In this document: positions 8,965 to 21,400 of the stretch, piece after piece
Layout: each line of letters starts with the position of its first letter
Position numbering within the stretch: the first letter of the stretch is position 1
Assembly: GCA_030063045.1 (NCBI GenBank)
Contig: JAQSEB010000082.1
Coordinates: forward strand, 2,480,001-2,544,000
Length of the DNA: 64,000 nt
Origin: Pratylenchus scribneri
Taxonomy: Eukaryota; Nematoda; Chromadorea; Rhabditida; Pratylenchidae
Direction of reading: 5' to 3'
The notes under the pieces: model-generated
What the model saw: only the letters and a program-made list of their open reading frames with translations
What the model was told of the DNA's origin: nothing
Databases searched by the model: none
Made by a program: the position numbers and the translations under genes

Positions 8965-11900
8965 ATGCAATCATCATCTGCTGATTGTGAAACAAATGAA
9001 AGTTTTGGAGCAAGTTGGCCGAGCGCCGAACACATTAAGGTTTGAATTTTTGCACTAAAAACAATTAAAAATTTTTTTCTAAAATCCAGAATTGGGAACA
9101 GCAATGGAAAACGGACAGAAACTCACAAAAACAAATGGAAAAAGCAACAACTTCATCGGCAACAGAGCCGAAAGAAGAAGAGTCCAATACAGAATTGGAA
9201 GAAGGAGAGATCACCGAACATCATGATCAAATTGAAATCGAAAATACGGGAGAAAAGGATGAGGCAACGGAAGAAAACAATGATGAGGCATTAATAGAGG
9301 TTTATTGGTAATTTCTCTTTTTATTTTAAACTTTTTTCAGCTGGCCAAATTAGAAAAATTGGTTCATTCGCGAAAACTCCTACAAAAAGTGATTTGTCCA
9401 TTGGAAAATGTGGAACTTTTCATCAAACATTTTGACGATCTTTCCGCATTACAAAATTGTTTGGTGGCATTCCGATTTGAGAAAAAGAATTGCGAGGCTA
9501 ATTTGGTCAGTTTTTTAAGCTATTATTGTAAATTGAGAAGTGCTCTGATCAAAGGCAACTAGCATGATCCCGTGTAATATTGGGGTTTTTGTTCTGTAAT
9601 TTTTTTTATAATTTTTTTTAATCTAAATCCATTATTTTGGTCAATTTGAAGAGGAGAAAACAGAGAATCAAATTTGAGATTTTTTGTTTAAAAATTTTTT
9701 ATATTACTGATCAATTTGGTTATTTGGTACCAATTAATCCACAATTTTTTCTTCAAATTGACATTTTGATGTTAAAAATTGACCTCAGAAAACTTAAGAT
9801 TATAACAGTCGTGATTATGATTATAATACGAATAAGGAATAACATTGACATTCATCTGGTCGAACCATTTTAGGATTTTTCAATAATTTATTAGGGAAAG
9901 TAATTTTGCCTTTTTTACAGCCACCCGGAGTGTATATTGATCAAATCCATGAGGCCAAAAAGGACACAATCGCTTTCAAGCATTATGGCTCATTCAAATT
10001 CAACTCAATTCAACCGTATTCTGCTGAGAAAATTGGGGATGATGATTTTGAGAAATGGTTGGATGTGCTCATCCATGCGGTTGGTTTTTTGCTCTTTTTG
10101 GGGGCGAAAATTAATGGAAAATTGGAAAAAACATTTAATTTAGGGGAAAAAAGATAAAAGATTTTGTAAAAATTTTCCATTTATTATTTTGCGGAAAATT
10201 CCAGTTTAAAAAGCATTTTAGGGTCCATAAATTGGCCATTATATTTAATATAGATCTCAAAAATTCTTTTTAGGGGGAAGAATTGCCAGAAATCCTCGAA
10301 CCTTTGGAAAAGAAAAACAAACTCGCATTGTTTGTTGGGCCATCCTTTTTTGAACATCTTTGTACTGAACTTCAAAATTATATTGAAGGAATTATTGGCC
10401 GAAAACAATTTCCTGACATTTCTTCAATTGTTCTCAAAAATTACAATGAATTCAACAAATTGCTCAAATTTTCTCAAAATGATTCCTCCAACATACTTTG
10501 CGGTCTTTGCATTCAAGTGGACATTTCGCAAATTGTAAGTTGTTTTTTTTAAATTTTACAATGTTGGATGCTTGGGTGGATATAACTATAGGAAAACATT
10601 TCAACTATCAATCCGTACACATAATATATGTTCCGTTCTTCTGGTCACATAGCTCAACAAAGAATACATTAATTTTGGAAGGCAATACCATTCAAAAGAC
10701 CCAAAAATCCACTAAAAATGGCTTTCAAAATATTTAACAAAAAAAAAAGCGACTCCTCATTTGTAAATTGGATTTTATTCATACAAAAACATGCATGAAA
10801 ATATCTGGCCTAAAAACTCAAATCTGATTTAAAAATGCTTGTATCGTTTTTCGGGTCGGGATAAGTAACTTCATTAATCATTATTGAGATAGCTTATACG
10901 ACATAGGGTACTGAAATGGCTATATGATATGTAAATGAATTTTTTAATTTTAATAAAATTGCCTCATTTATTTTTAAATCTTATTTTGCAGTGCCATTGC
11001 ATGAAATTGCCTCCATTGATGAATTTAGTAAGTAATTTCGACTAAAATTGTTTGCAAAAAAATTATACAATGGAAATTCCAGTTCAAATTTATGCTCATT
11101 CCAATTTCGACTGTCACCTTTGATGGCCCAAAATATGAAATTCAAAGCATGTGTTCTTATTTCACAAATGTTCTGGTGCATTCGAAAAATGGAAATGGCG
11201 ACGTGCTTTGTTCTTCCAAATTGCCACAACAAAAAATGGTGTTGCCAATGTCAACAGAACAATTGATTCAAATCAGTCTGGGCATTTGGGCAATGAATGT
11301 AAGTAGAAAGAATTTTAAAAAATGTAGAAAATTAAAAAAAAAACAAGAGATTATTTGCCTCACTAATTCGCATCCTTTAATTAGAAGCAAAGACTCTTTA
11401 GAAAACTTTTTTTGGGCTATGGTTAGGATTATGGTAGGAGCGGCGGCATCGGTTCTAAGGATTAGCTAGCTACGGGCTAGAGATGTGTAGCAATTATGGG
11501 CTTGGCCATAAAGTTGTTGAGTTATGGCCATTTTTATGGCCATAAAGTTTTTGGCTTATAACTCAGTCGCCAATAGGCCAATTAAAGTGATTTAAAATTC
11601 AGATTGCAGCTTTTTTCGTGGGATCTCGAATGGTATATAGAACCCTATACCTGACCCTAATCATAAAAGTTTTTCTAGGGAAAGAGGCCAAAAATCCGAA
11701 TTAGGGAGACAAATAATTGGCACATTAAAAAGCATAAAATTTTTAAAAATAATTTCTTATTTATTTATATTTAGAATATTCCAATGCCAACTGCAGAATA
11801 TATTGAACATAAAGCGGTGGAACTGCAGAAAGCTTTCGTACTCGGTGATAAAATTTTACTTCCTGGCACAAGCAATGGAAAATATAGAACAATGTTACCG

Positions 11901-12928
11901 GTGAGTTCAATTCTTTTAATTTTTAATGATTATTAGTGTTGATTATGGGTCAAAGTTTGGGTTTTCCTATTTTCTGCGTTTTTTTTCCCTAAACTAATTT
12001 GATTTTTCGAAGCCATGGTAGACCGTGATCTATCAAACTTTGCTATATTTAATATTTTCGCATTTTTTCACGTATTTTCCTTAAATTTTTATTTTTTTTT
12101 TAAAGTTTAGAGTCTCATTTGAGTAATTATTAAAGGGAAATTTTTAATTTTCAAAAAAACTATTGAAAAAAATTACTGAAAAAACATTGAAAATGCCGAA
12201 AAGCTTAACGGTATACGGAATACGGTACAGTGACGGCGGTTTATCCTAAACCACCAGATCCTATACCCATTCGAGATTCGATAGAGTTGGTCAAGATCAA
12301 GACATATCGGATGATATATAATTTATCATGGTTTGAAACCATTTGAATCTTCTTTGGGTTTTTGCTTCAAAACTAATTTTAAATTTGGTTAAACCTAAGT
12401 CAAAATATTATCAAACGATTCGTCTCGAAGAAATCTCTCGATTCATATTTGGTTTGGGGGTACTAGGACAAACCATTGAACCGAAATCTTTCGGCAATTT
12501 CAATGTTTTTTTTTTCGGATAATTAAATAGATTTCCAATAAGCTAATTTTATATATAATTTCATTTCATTAATTTTTTTTCAGATTGGACCACCTCCTCT
12601 TCTACAGAAAAAACGCAATCAAAAGGACGAAGAACTCAGCAAGGGCAAATGGACCTTTATTAGGACCTATAGAAAGAATGGAAAGCATTATAAATGGACA
12701 TGGACTATGCCGGAAAATTCGGAGAAATTCAAAAAACCACCTACAATACCAAAAGTCAAAAGTATTAAGAAAATGAAAGGACCGGCAAGGGAGAGAGCCA
12801 AAAATCTTCGGGCCAAATTGCTTTATGCAAAGAAAGCAGCAGAGGCGAGGGAAAGGGATAACAGAAAGACTACTAAACATTCCGTCCGAAACCAACTGTC
12901 CCCAGTGAAATCACATCATCGTCGATGA
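8965..12928 (+). CDS. Unrecognised 530-aa protein with acidic N-terminus and basic C-terminus
   Basis: Exons: 8965-9039, 9090-9299, 9341-9505, 9921-10079, 10274-10534, 10992-11027, 11083-11298, 11775-11900, 12584-12928. All introns are phase 0, which is itself striking. I do not recognise the family. Residues 1-95 are acidic and Ser/Thr-rich (EEGEITEHHD, EKDEATEE). The middle (about 96-415) looks globular and is read continuously across seven exons, with blocks PPGVYIDQIHEAKKDT, FKHYGSFKFNSIQPYS, DDDFEKWLDVLIHA, LFVGPSFFEHL and TFDGPKYEIQSMCSYF. A small Cys-rich step (CHCMK) sits at its centre. The C-terminal ~115 residues are strongly basic (KKMKGPARERAKNLRAKL, ending HHRR), suggesting nucleic-acid binding or nuclear localisation. 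There is no signal peptide and no TM segment. Introns 4, 7 and 8 are long, and intron 8 holds a family B copy. Confidence 0.75.
12186..12504. repeat. Family B foldback MITE, copy 2
   Basis: The ends ATTGAAAATGCCGAAA and TTTCGGCAATTTCAAT are inverted repeats. Internal words TATCATGGTTTGAAACCATT and GATTCGTCTCGAAGAAATCT match other copies. It lies in the last intron of the unknown 530-aa gene. Confidence 0.65.
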
Positions 12929-13716
12929 GCCCAAAATATGAATGAATGATAAAAATGACCATATTGTATTGTAAAAGAATATATTTTATTAAAATTAAAA
13001 TAAAAGATATATACTTAGTGGCAAAATACATTCATAAAAAGGATGAAAATGTCCGGAATTTTTGAGGGTACACTATTGCAGAAGAAAGATGATGAAGAAG
13101 ATACATCCTTTCCTCAGCTTCATCTCTTCTTCTTCATCATCCTCATTCCTCATCCTTCCCCTTCCAGCACCGAAAGTGCAATAGTACCTTTTCGAGAATG
13201 AGGAGAAAATATGAGGGAGGACGAATTTGTGCTTTCCAATATTACTCCATTTTTTTGAATAGAAATGAGAATTTGCTTTCCATTATTTTTTAGTTTGTGG
13301 ATGCCCTCTCGTTACACCTGATTTATCGTTTATCCTAAAGCAATCAAGTTTAGCAAAGTTAATTAATTCCATATGGAGGGGAACCTTTAATTATAAAAAT
13401 GGACTGAATGAATATTGTGGAATGGAATTACAATCCTAGGCTAATTAGTGTCAAATCTAACTTTAAAATATGGAAGTGAAAATAAATATTTTATCAGATT
13501 CTATGATAAATTTAATTTGTCAATTTTGGCTGAATAATTGAGCAAATTTTTATTGGTTTTATGGCTTCAACGAAGCAAAATAAAATTTAAAACAAAATAA
13601 GTAAAGGGAAAGGCCATGAGGCAGGCAAGTTGGGTAAGAGATTTCAAAAATAAATTATGGAAAAATTTCAACAAAAAATGTCAAATTAAAAATGTCTTTT
13701 GTTTTCCATCCATCAT
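12929..13716. other. Convergent intergenic region with a hairpin
   Basis: Lies between the plus-strand unknown gene and the minus-strand kelch-like gene, which converge. A/T-rich polyadenylation-type words (AAATAAAAG at about 12999) follow the first gene. An imperfect hairpin lies at about 13067-13190. No gene was seen. Confidence 0.5.
13067..13190. repeat. Imperfect inverted repeat (hairpin)
   Basis: GGTACACTATTGCAGAAGAA on the left is mirrored by TTCTTCTTCATCATCCTC and then TGCAATAGTACC on the right, with GA-rich and CT-rich arms. The tips differ by a 2-bp insertion. It could form a stem in the 3' ends of both converging transcripts. Confidence 0.5.
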
Positions 13717-15396
13717 TCAAATCAAATTGCACTTGTCCTTCTTCTTTTCCTTCCGTTGTGAATAATGTGGATATCCTCCTTGATGTCCATAGGATGGTCC
13801 GCCGTTGGCCGGCGGATAGGGAGGAGATCCTTGGCCATATCCTGGATTTGGTGCATTTTGCTGAGGTTGTCCATAGCCACCGGCATAATTGGCTGCAAAA
13901 TAAAATAAATTATTAAAATTGATTGCAAAAAACAATTGACCTGTTGCATTTGGATACGGTTGGCCATATTGTTGCTGGGCGGCGGATTGATTTGGTGTTG
14001 GATATGGAGTGGTAGAAGTTGCCTGGGAATATGCCGGCGGTGCAATCGTATTGAATCCTCGGATGCGCAAAATTCGAACATGAGTCCCTTTGGGCGGCAT
14101 TCCCGGCAATGGTTGGTCAAAATCGCCCCATAAATAAACATTGCCTGGAAAAATGTGAATTGTTTTTTAAATATGGTTTAAGTTCACCTGAATTGGCAGT
14201 GCTCAGTCGAGGTTCAATCAATGGGACAGGAATTTGGGCGGGCACTTGGTTCCATTTGAATGTGGTCAAATCCAACACCCACAAATCCACCAACCGGACC
14301 ACTCCCTCATCGCCGTAGTCAATTTCGCCGCCGGCCAATAAAATAAAACCTAATAAAAATTTAATTAAATTTTTAGTCATTTCTTATTTGAACCTGAAAT
14401 TGAGTCGATTGCTGCCTGTTTTCGGGCCGGTGGAAATCCTCGCATTGGATCCGCATTCAAATATTGCGTTGTAATTTGGCCACGATTCCCCACCAAATTG
14501 AGAATGTGCACCCGGCTGTGATCGAAATGTCCATCGGGAGTGGCCGAAAGGAAATAAAGACTCCTGAGAAAATATACCAGATATTTAAATGGCCACCCCA
14601 TAAACCCGTAAAACTGACCCTCTGCTCACGTAGGCATCATAAAAATGGGCCAAATCGGAGCCGGCAACGCTGAAACGGTCCAGTGGTTCTTGTGGTCCAT
14701 GGGCGTCAGCATTCACACGAACAATATTCATGCCGGGGCCAAAAACGATGACCAATTCGGGTGCATCCTCGCGCATTGTGCAAATGAATTCACTGTCAAT
14801 GACCAGCGGAGCGGTGAGCAGGGAATGAAGATCGGCCACCGTTGTCATGCCATCCGCACTCAAATTGACTCGCCAAACGTGCATCTAAATTTGGATGGAT
14901 TTTTGATGATGAATTATTTGAAAATGAAAAAATAAACCACAAATTGGCCATAATCCTCGCTTTGCGAGACCAATGCAAAAGCGGTGCCGCCATAGGAAGA
15001 TGGGGTTTTGAGTGCAAAAAGAAATTTGACTCGACCTGAATTATTCATTTTAGGTAATTTATCCATTTAAAATCAAAAAAATAACCTTGCACGCGCAATG
15101 GGATTTCGCCAACAAAGCAATTTCGATTTGTGTCGAACACGACCAATGCGGTCATCCCCTTTCGGCCACCACTAAAATCACCAAATAAAATCATTTATTA
15201 TTGGAAATTAAATCACAAACGTTGTGTAACAATTGTCGTCGGCGACTGGATCATAAAGAAAATACAATTTGCTTGAATCGATTGATTCTTGAACGTCCTG
15301 AAAAACTGCCAGTCGCCATTTCCCAAATTGATGGTCCAGCGAATCGGGTACTCGTCCCCAAGGAACTGTTATATCTTCAGTATTTACTTGTTGCAT
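13717..15396 (-). CDS. Kelch-like beta-propeller protein with polybasic CaaX tail
   Basis: Minus-strand exons in order: 15221-15396, 15086-15171, 14941-15035, 14619-14884, 14394-14563, 14188-14349, 13941-14144, 13717-13892, giving 444 aa. Repeated blade-like strands appear: [32 protein letters not shown], [11 protein letters not shown], and a clear kelch signature [30 protein letters not shown] followed by GNVYLWGDF. From about residue 350 the protein is a Pro/Tyr/Gln/Gly-rich tail ([35 protein letters not shown]). It ends [11 protein letters not shown]. The last four residues fit a CaaX prenylation box with Ile at X, preceded by a Lys cluster as in membrane-targeted small GTPases. A kelch-type scaffold at membranes is therefore inferred. 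Kelch is called from one strong and several weak blades. A different propeller family is possible. Confidence 0.75.
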
Positions 15397-15997
15397 TTTA
15401 TTAAAAGTATTTTTTCTAAAAAAGTTGAATCTTTAATACTAGTATAATTGAGATTGAGGCTGGAAATGATTTTACTAATTTAAAAAAGTTTAAAACTTAA
15501 TTTTGAACCCATTTCTAGCCAAAAAAGTGGAATTTAGGCACTTTTCTTTGAAAATATTAACTGTTTTGGATTTTGGTTGGCTTAGATTATTCACACTGCG
15601 AACATCCTCTCAAATAGTTTGTAAAATGAGAAATGACTCGGCAAAATCTTAAAACAGTTTTAAGCTAAGCTAATAAGGAAAAAAAGAAAGCAAAGCATAG
15701 CATTGATTATTAGATATTTCTTTGGGTGTATTTATTTCTTCTTTTATTAGACATTTTTTGGAGAGAGAGAGTAGGGCAGCACTGCAGAGGAGAGAGAGAA
15801 AGAAATGAATAAAGATTAAAGAAGGAAGGAAGGACATTGACAAAAATTGCTAATCTTATTATAGCAGCTGGCAAGGTGGCTTGGCTTTAATAATTTGGCA
15901 AGAACAAGAAATAAGCTCAGCTCACAACATTATAAAAGAAAAGCTTAATAAACTAATTTCCTGTCTTTCAGAAGATTTTGTTGATCTATAAATAAAA
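15397..15997. other. Divergent intergenic region, probable promoters
   Basis: This 600-bp spacer separates the divergently transcribed kelch-like and zinc-finger genes, so both promoters should be here. It contains a GA-rich tract (GAGAGAGAGAGTAGGGCAG at about 15764 and more to 15840). GAGA-type tracts are common at open promoters. On the minus strand, TTTTTTAG lies about 20 nt before the kelch ATG and could be a trans-splice acceptor. Confidence 0.4.
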
Positions 15998-18012
15998 ATG
16001 AATCAAAGTCACCAATTTAACCAATATGCCGCCGAAGAAATTGATCATATTTATGAGGTTTATTAAACAATCTATTTTCATGAACAGCAATTTTCAGGCA
16101 TATCCGCATGAAGAAGAAATGGACACGGGGTCAGTGGTGGATCATCCGCATCAACATCAGCAAATGGCCGCGATCGCTGGAACCGAAGAAAATGCCGGAA
16201 TGCTAATGGATGATGGAGGATATCAAGTTATTGAGCCTGGCGAAACAATGATGGAGGAAGCGACCGGAAATTTGGTTGGCAAAACTCGTTCGGTGCATCA
16301 ATGTCCAGTTTGCGAGAAAATATTCGTCTCATTCAAAGGTTTTTAATAATTGTACTATTATTTTTGAATTTATGTTGGTCTGTTCAGGTCTCCAACAACA
16401 TGCCATCATTCACACCGACCAAAAGCCGTATGCCTGCGACATTTGTGGCAAATCATTTCGATTCAAGTCCAATTTGTTCGAGCATCGTTCCGTCCATACT
16501 GGGAATACACCGCATCGATGGTTTATTCAAATATTGTTAATATTTTTATTTGAATTAATGTTTAGTCCAATTTGTGGCAAAACTTGTCGTCTCAAAGGGA
16601 ATTTGAAGAAGCATTTGCGAACGCATTGTTCCAACAAGGAAGAATTGGAATTGGCTTGGCAGCCTTTTGCCAGGTTTTTTGATGGTTTAACGTTTAATTC
16701 AAATTATTTGACAAAATTATAGCAATCGACGGGCTCCGGCGGAAATTCCACAAGACGCAATAATCATTCGGCCAAATTCGGACAATACCCAATTATTCAC
16801 ACCGCCAATTCGAGCAAAGAAGAAGAAATTTGGACTGGGAATGGATTCAAAAAGTTGGCTGGATAAAATTCGACGAGGCGATATTCTACCATCGGTGACC
16901 ATTGCTAACAAGGTTTTTTTTTGAAATTTATTAAGATCCAAATTAAATTCAAAAAATAGATGAAACGAATTTTGGAATTGGTGAAAATGGCTGAAGAGGG
17001 GAAAATGGATTTGGCCAATTTGTTCCATCATGCAAAGTTTATTCTTTTTAATATTGGAATTATTCCAATAATTTAGGGCTATTCCAATTGAGAATTTCGA
17101 TTGTCCAATTTGCAAGGCACCATTCTATTCTCGTCTTGAATGCTTCGAACACATTGTAAGCCAAAAATACACAATAATTATTAAATTTATGGTTAAAATC
17201 GAATATAAGAATTAAGAAAATATATTTGAATTAGCAATATTGGATTAAATTTATTAATTTATTTAATCCGAAATTCATTCTAAAAAGGAAAGCATAGAAA
17301 ATGGTAAGAAGATTATCATGGTCCATTGGTTTCTGGTTCGGCATAGACCCTCAAACACCTTATAGCTTATACCTAATAGATAGATCTCTTCGAGACACAT
17401 CGTTTTATGATGATTTGGCTTATTATTTAAATTATGTTTAACAAAATTTCAAACTTTTGAACCAAAAACTGTAGGATGGTTTACACGGTTTAATAACCTT
17501 TAATTTCGACCAAACACCAAACCATGACAAAATATATGCCAATAATCAATGCATTTTAATGAGATCTATCGATCGGCCGATCAGTTATGGGTTTTAGAGT
17601 TTTATAAGACAACCACTGAACCGCTATAATCTTTTCGACATTTTCAATGTTTACCGCCAAATTAAATATCTTTTTTTTTTCAAAATAAATTCCCAAAATT
17701 TATTTGAAGGAACATGAACATCAAGATGTGCGAAAACAACGGCCAAATTTTTGTGAGATTTGTCTGCGCACATTCAACGACCGCCAGCAGCTGGGAAAGC
17801 ACCAAGAACATCACAAACGTGTCCAGGAAATTTTGGATGCGGACAAAGTGAAGGTCGAAATATTTACTTATAAATAAATATTGAACTAATTTGTGCAGAT
17901 TTCGGAACCGATGATAATGATGCCGGTGATCAACGAGGCCGATGAACAAGAGAAGACAGTGGGCGGTGCCGATGAGGATGAAGTGGTGGAAGAGGAAGAT
18001 TGGAGGGAATAA
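15998..18012 (+). CDS. C2H2 zinc-finger protein (five fingers)
   Basis: Exons: 15998-16057, 16098-16338, 16388-16520, 16566-16673, 16723-16912, 16960-17036, 17077-17155, 17710-17853, 17899-18012, giving 381 aa. Fingers: ZF1 about 89-109 (C-P-V-C, 12 residues, H-AII-H), ZF2 about 117-137 (CDICGKSFRFKSNLFEHRSVH), and ZF3 about 145-166 (CPICGKTCRLKGNLKKHLRTH), forming a classical array with a TGN/TDQKP-like linker. Later come CPICKAPFYSRLECFEHIEH (about 288) and CEICLRTFNDRQQLGKH (about 315). The first ~85 residues are acidic and His/Gln-rich, and the C-terminus is strongly acidic (DEDEVVEEEDW). A sequence-specific DNA-binding regulator is likely. Three introns split finger codons, with phases agreeing across each. 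Intron 7 carries a family B copy. Confidence 0.88.
17294..17648. repeat. Family B foldback MITE, copy 3
   Basis: Starts GAAAATGGTAAGAAGATTAT and ends TATAATCTTTTCGACATTTT, with internal ATAGATCTCTTCGAGACACA. It lies in intron 7 of the zinc-finger gene. Confidence 0.65.
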
Positions 18013-18468
18013 ATAAAGGAAATAAATACATTATTTGACATCATCATTATTCTTTTTTCCTTTAATTTTATTTCTGAAGAAGAACCACAATAAAAGGCAT
18101 AAAATGCTATCAATTCTAATTATAAATGAGATAGTAACATTTTTTACTGAGAAATTTAAATTGTTTCGCCGAGAACGAGAATCTGGAAAATGTTTTTGTT
18201 TTGTTCTGATTTCCTTTCCGGAAAATGTTTTTGTTTTTTCGTTTAAGATTTTCATCAATTTGCAAGGGATTATTAAACCAAAAATCGATGATGTTTTTCG
18301 ATTTAGGATTTTTGAAGCCGTTAAAACGAATATAAAAATCTAATTTGTAAATATTAAAAACAAACAAAAACATGTGAAATGTTTTAATTTTCATTTTTCG
18401 ATGAAATGCGCAAACATGAAATTTATTTTGAATTTATTTTTTACAAAGCTTTGAAAATATTTACAATT
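18013..18468. other. Convergent intergenic region
   Basis: This 456-bp A/T-rich spacer lies between the 3' ends of the zinc-finger and NCS1 genes. AATAAAGGAAATAAAT right after the zinc-finger stop can serve as its poly(A) signal. GGAAAATGTTTTTGTTTT occurs twice within 60 bp (about 18187-18240). No gene was seen. Confidence 0.45.
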
Positions 18469-21400
18469 TTATATACAAAAATTAAGGCATTTGAGGTTTT
18501 CTTCATTTTTATTCCCATTTGTTGCAGATTCCAATTTTCCATTTAGAAAAATTTTGGGATTTATCCTTTCCAATATTGCAAACACAAAAAAGCCGAGAAA
18601 GCAGCCAATGAACCTGATAAGGAAAAATCTATTGAAGAAAAAAGTGCTTAAAAAGAAGACATTATATTTACAAAAAAATATGGAAATTTCCACTTTAATA
18701 AAATATGGTACTATAGTAATCATCAATTATTGGTTCGTTTGACTTTTGGAATTGGAAATGTCTTCAAAATTTGAACTTACCAGCTAAAATCTGAAAGCCA
18801 ATGCAAATTTGGGGAAAATTTTGAAGCCAAAACGGCAAAAATTGCTGCCAAGCCTGAAATTGCCGTAGCCAAAACTGCATTCGGATTGAATCCCCTGTTG
18901 AACCAATATCGACCATTCACATTGCTGCTATACATTTCGGGCACCCAAATTAGTTGGCGACTGGCCTACATTGAAATTTATAATTTTTATTATATTTTTT
19001 AAATTGTCAACATATTTTTTAAACTATTGGAATTTTAAAAATATCTTAAAAGCCTAGGGGCTTCTATTTTTCAGAGAACTATCCAAGGCAAATTTCTCAA
19101 TTATTTTTGAGCCATAATTTTGCTATTTTTAGTTTAATTTTAACAAAAAAAATTTCCCGAGGGGAAGCGGGCTACCATTAGATGGACCAATAAAAATAAT
19201 ATAGGGTAATTAAAATGCGATGTTTTTTTTTTCAATTTTTATTTCCAAAAATATCAAAAAAAAATATTAAAAATGTACCAAATAATAACCGGCGATCAAA
19301 ATTCCATGCAATGGGCCAATTAGGGCGCCAAGTAGGCCAAGCGTATAATGAATGGCAGTTGGATTATTGTACCTGGGAAAATTAAAAGAAATTGTCAAAA
19401 AATTCCATTAAATATTCAGACCAATTCCAAGGGGTCAAAAGAATGGAGCAAATTGCGGTGATCATACCTCCGGCCCTCCAAGATATGTTCTGAGGCGATA
19501 AATTGGAGAAATCGAAGGCAGGCGAAATGAAATTGGCCACAATGTTTATGCCAACAGTGGCAATCTTCAATGATTGGGGATGATTGAATTGGATTGATAA
19601 AAAGAAAACAATTTATGTGAGCTGTCTTTATTTTATGTGGTTTATTTATTTCTATTTAATTCAATTTCTAATTTTATTGTTAAACTTTTTACTTTTCCCC
19701 TTCACCCATTTTCTTTTGTCAATCATCCTACCGTAAAATGCGATTTTCCCCCTACAATTTTCCCCTCTCCCAGTCAATATTTATTCCATTATCTTGTAAT
19801 AAATCCTCTGACATTGCCCAAATCTCCTTTTGATCTACATTCAACTTTCTGGCGAATATTCTTATTATGGTTCCCCCTTTTATATTGTCCATTTCCAGGC
19901 ATATATAAATTGACCACACCTTTTCCCAATCATCTACCCTTAATTTTGTTTTTGCTAAATTATTTTAAATCAACTTAACCAAAATTTATTTTATAATAAT
20001 AAAAAGCTTTTCTTATTTGGAAAAAACTAATCAGGTTTTATTAAAGACTCGGAAGGCAATGGCAGAGCAGTATGAAACATTGAATTTGACAAATATTTGA
20101 AATGAAATAATCCAAAATATTATCTAATAATTTCCATCTTGACTATTTCCCCTCAAATGTCTAATATTTGAGGCCAACAAATTTAAAAAAATACCACGAA
20201 TGTCAATCCGCCAATAATGACCACAATTGGGTGGTCAATTCGTTCAATTAATTCAATTGGGTCAGTGATTAATTCCCCAAAAACTGGCTCAGTGGCCGAA
20301 ATGGTCAAAACAGTTAAAGCAGAAAAAAATAAAAAATTGATTGGAAGGCCTAAAAGCGAATAATTAAATTGAACCAATTTTTTCATTACCCAACAAATTT
20401 CCACATTTCACGGTGCCCCATGATTTTGCATATCGTGAAAAATCGCCAAAATTTAGCATTGGACCGGAGAAATATGAGACCACAAGGGCAATGGCAGAAA
20501 ACATGACAGGGATGGATTGAGGGAAGGAAAGTTGTTGTTCACCTGTAGCAAATTAATAAAAATTATTTTATATTTTGGCAATCCTATTTTAAGGCTAAAG
20601 TGGTTTGCGGTCAGTGCTGAACCCGGGCTTTCGACCTCTCACAAGTTGGGCCTTCGCCTGAGGTCTCTAACTAAACCTCCAGTGGCTCGAATACGACTTT
20701 AAATTATTCTTTATTTATTGTGCGGATAAATGTGATAATAATGTGAAAGGATAAAAAGCATAAGGAGATGAAAAAAAGTGGATTTAAAAAGACAAATTGA
20801 GGCAATATTTGATTGATAGAGTGACACGCGATTAGGCAAAAGTAGCGTACTGTAGGATAAACAGCAAAGGCCCTTGGGCATTGACAGAAGAAGCGGAGAA
20901 TTATACTAATTAATAGGTAGCCTAATTTCCAATGCTTTCTGGTAAAAAATTGGAAAAATTCAATATTTGAAACCGATCATTTATTTATAACCCAAATTTA
21001 ACAAAATCCCAAATTTTTTCTAAAAATTCACCTTTCAAATTTATGCTCAAATTGCCGATGCCCGCTTTGGCCACCAAATATACTGCCAATGCCAACATAA
21101 CAATGTATACGGCTGGTCCAGCCCAATCAATGAATCGGCGAATTGCGTCCATTCCCTTCCAGAATACGGCCGCCTGTGTGGCCCAAAGTAGGCCAAAAGC
21201 AATCCAACGAAGAAGGGAAAGACCCACAAAACCATAATGCTGAATTTATGGCACTATTTTTTTGGTATTCAAATTTTGATGCCTCCAAATCGTTGATGGC
21301 GGCCAATGAAGGCCAAAATTTGAGTAAAACAAGGACCAATGCTTTTGAGGCCAAATAAGTTTGCACCCCGTACCAGGCAATTGCAATGGACCCGCGCAAA

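Noticed and set aside
16301..16540. Alternative 79-codon plus-strand frame over the zinc fingers
   Set aside because: It is an out-of-frame shadow. The in-phase exons encode complete C2H2 fingers.
21240..21282. Apparent frameshift in the NCS1 gene after LEASKFEYQKN, suggesting a pseudogene
   Set aside because: A 43-nt GC-AG intron removes the break exactly in phase and restores family similarity on both sides.
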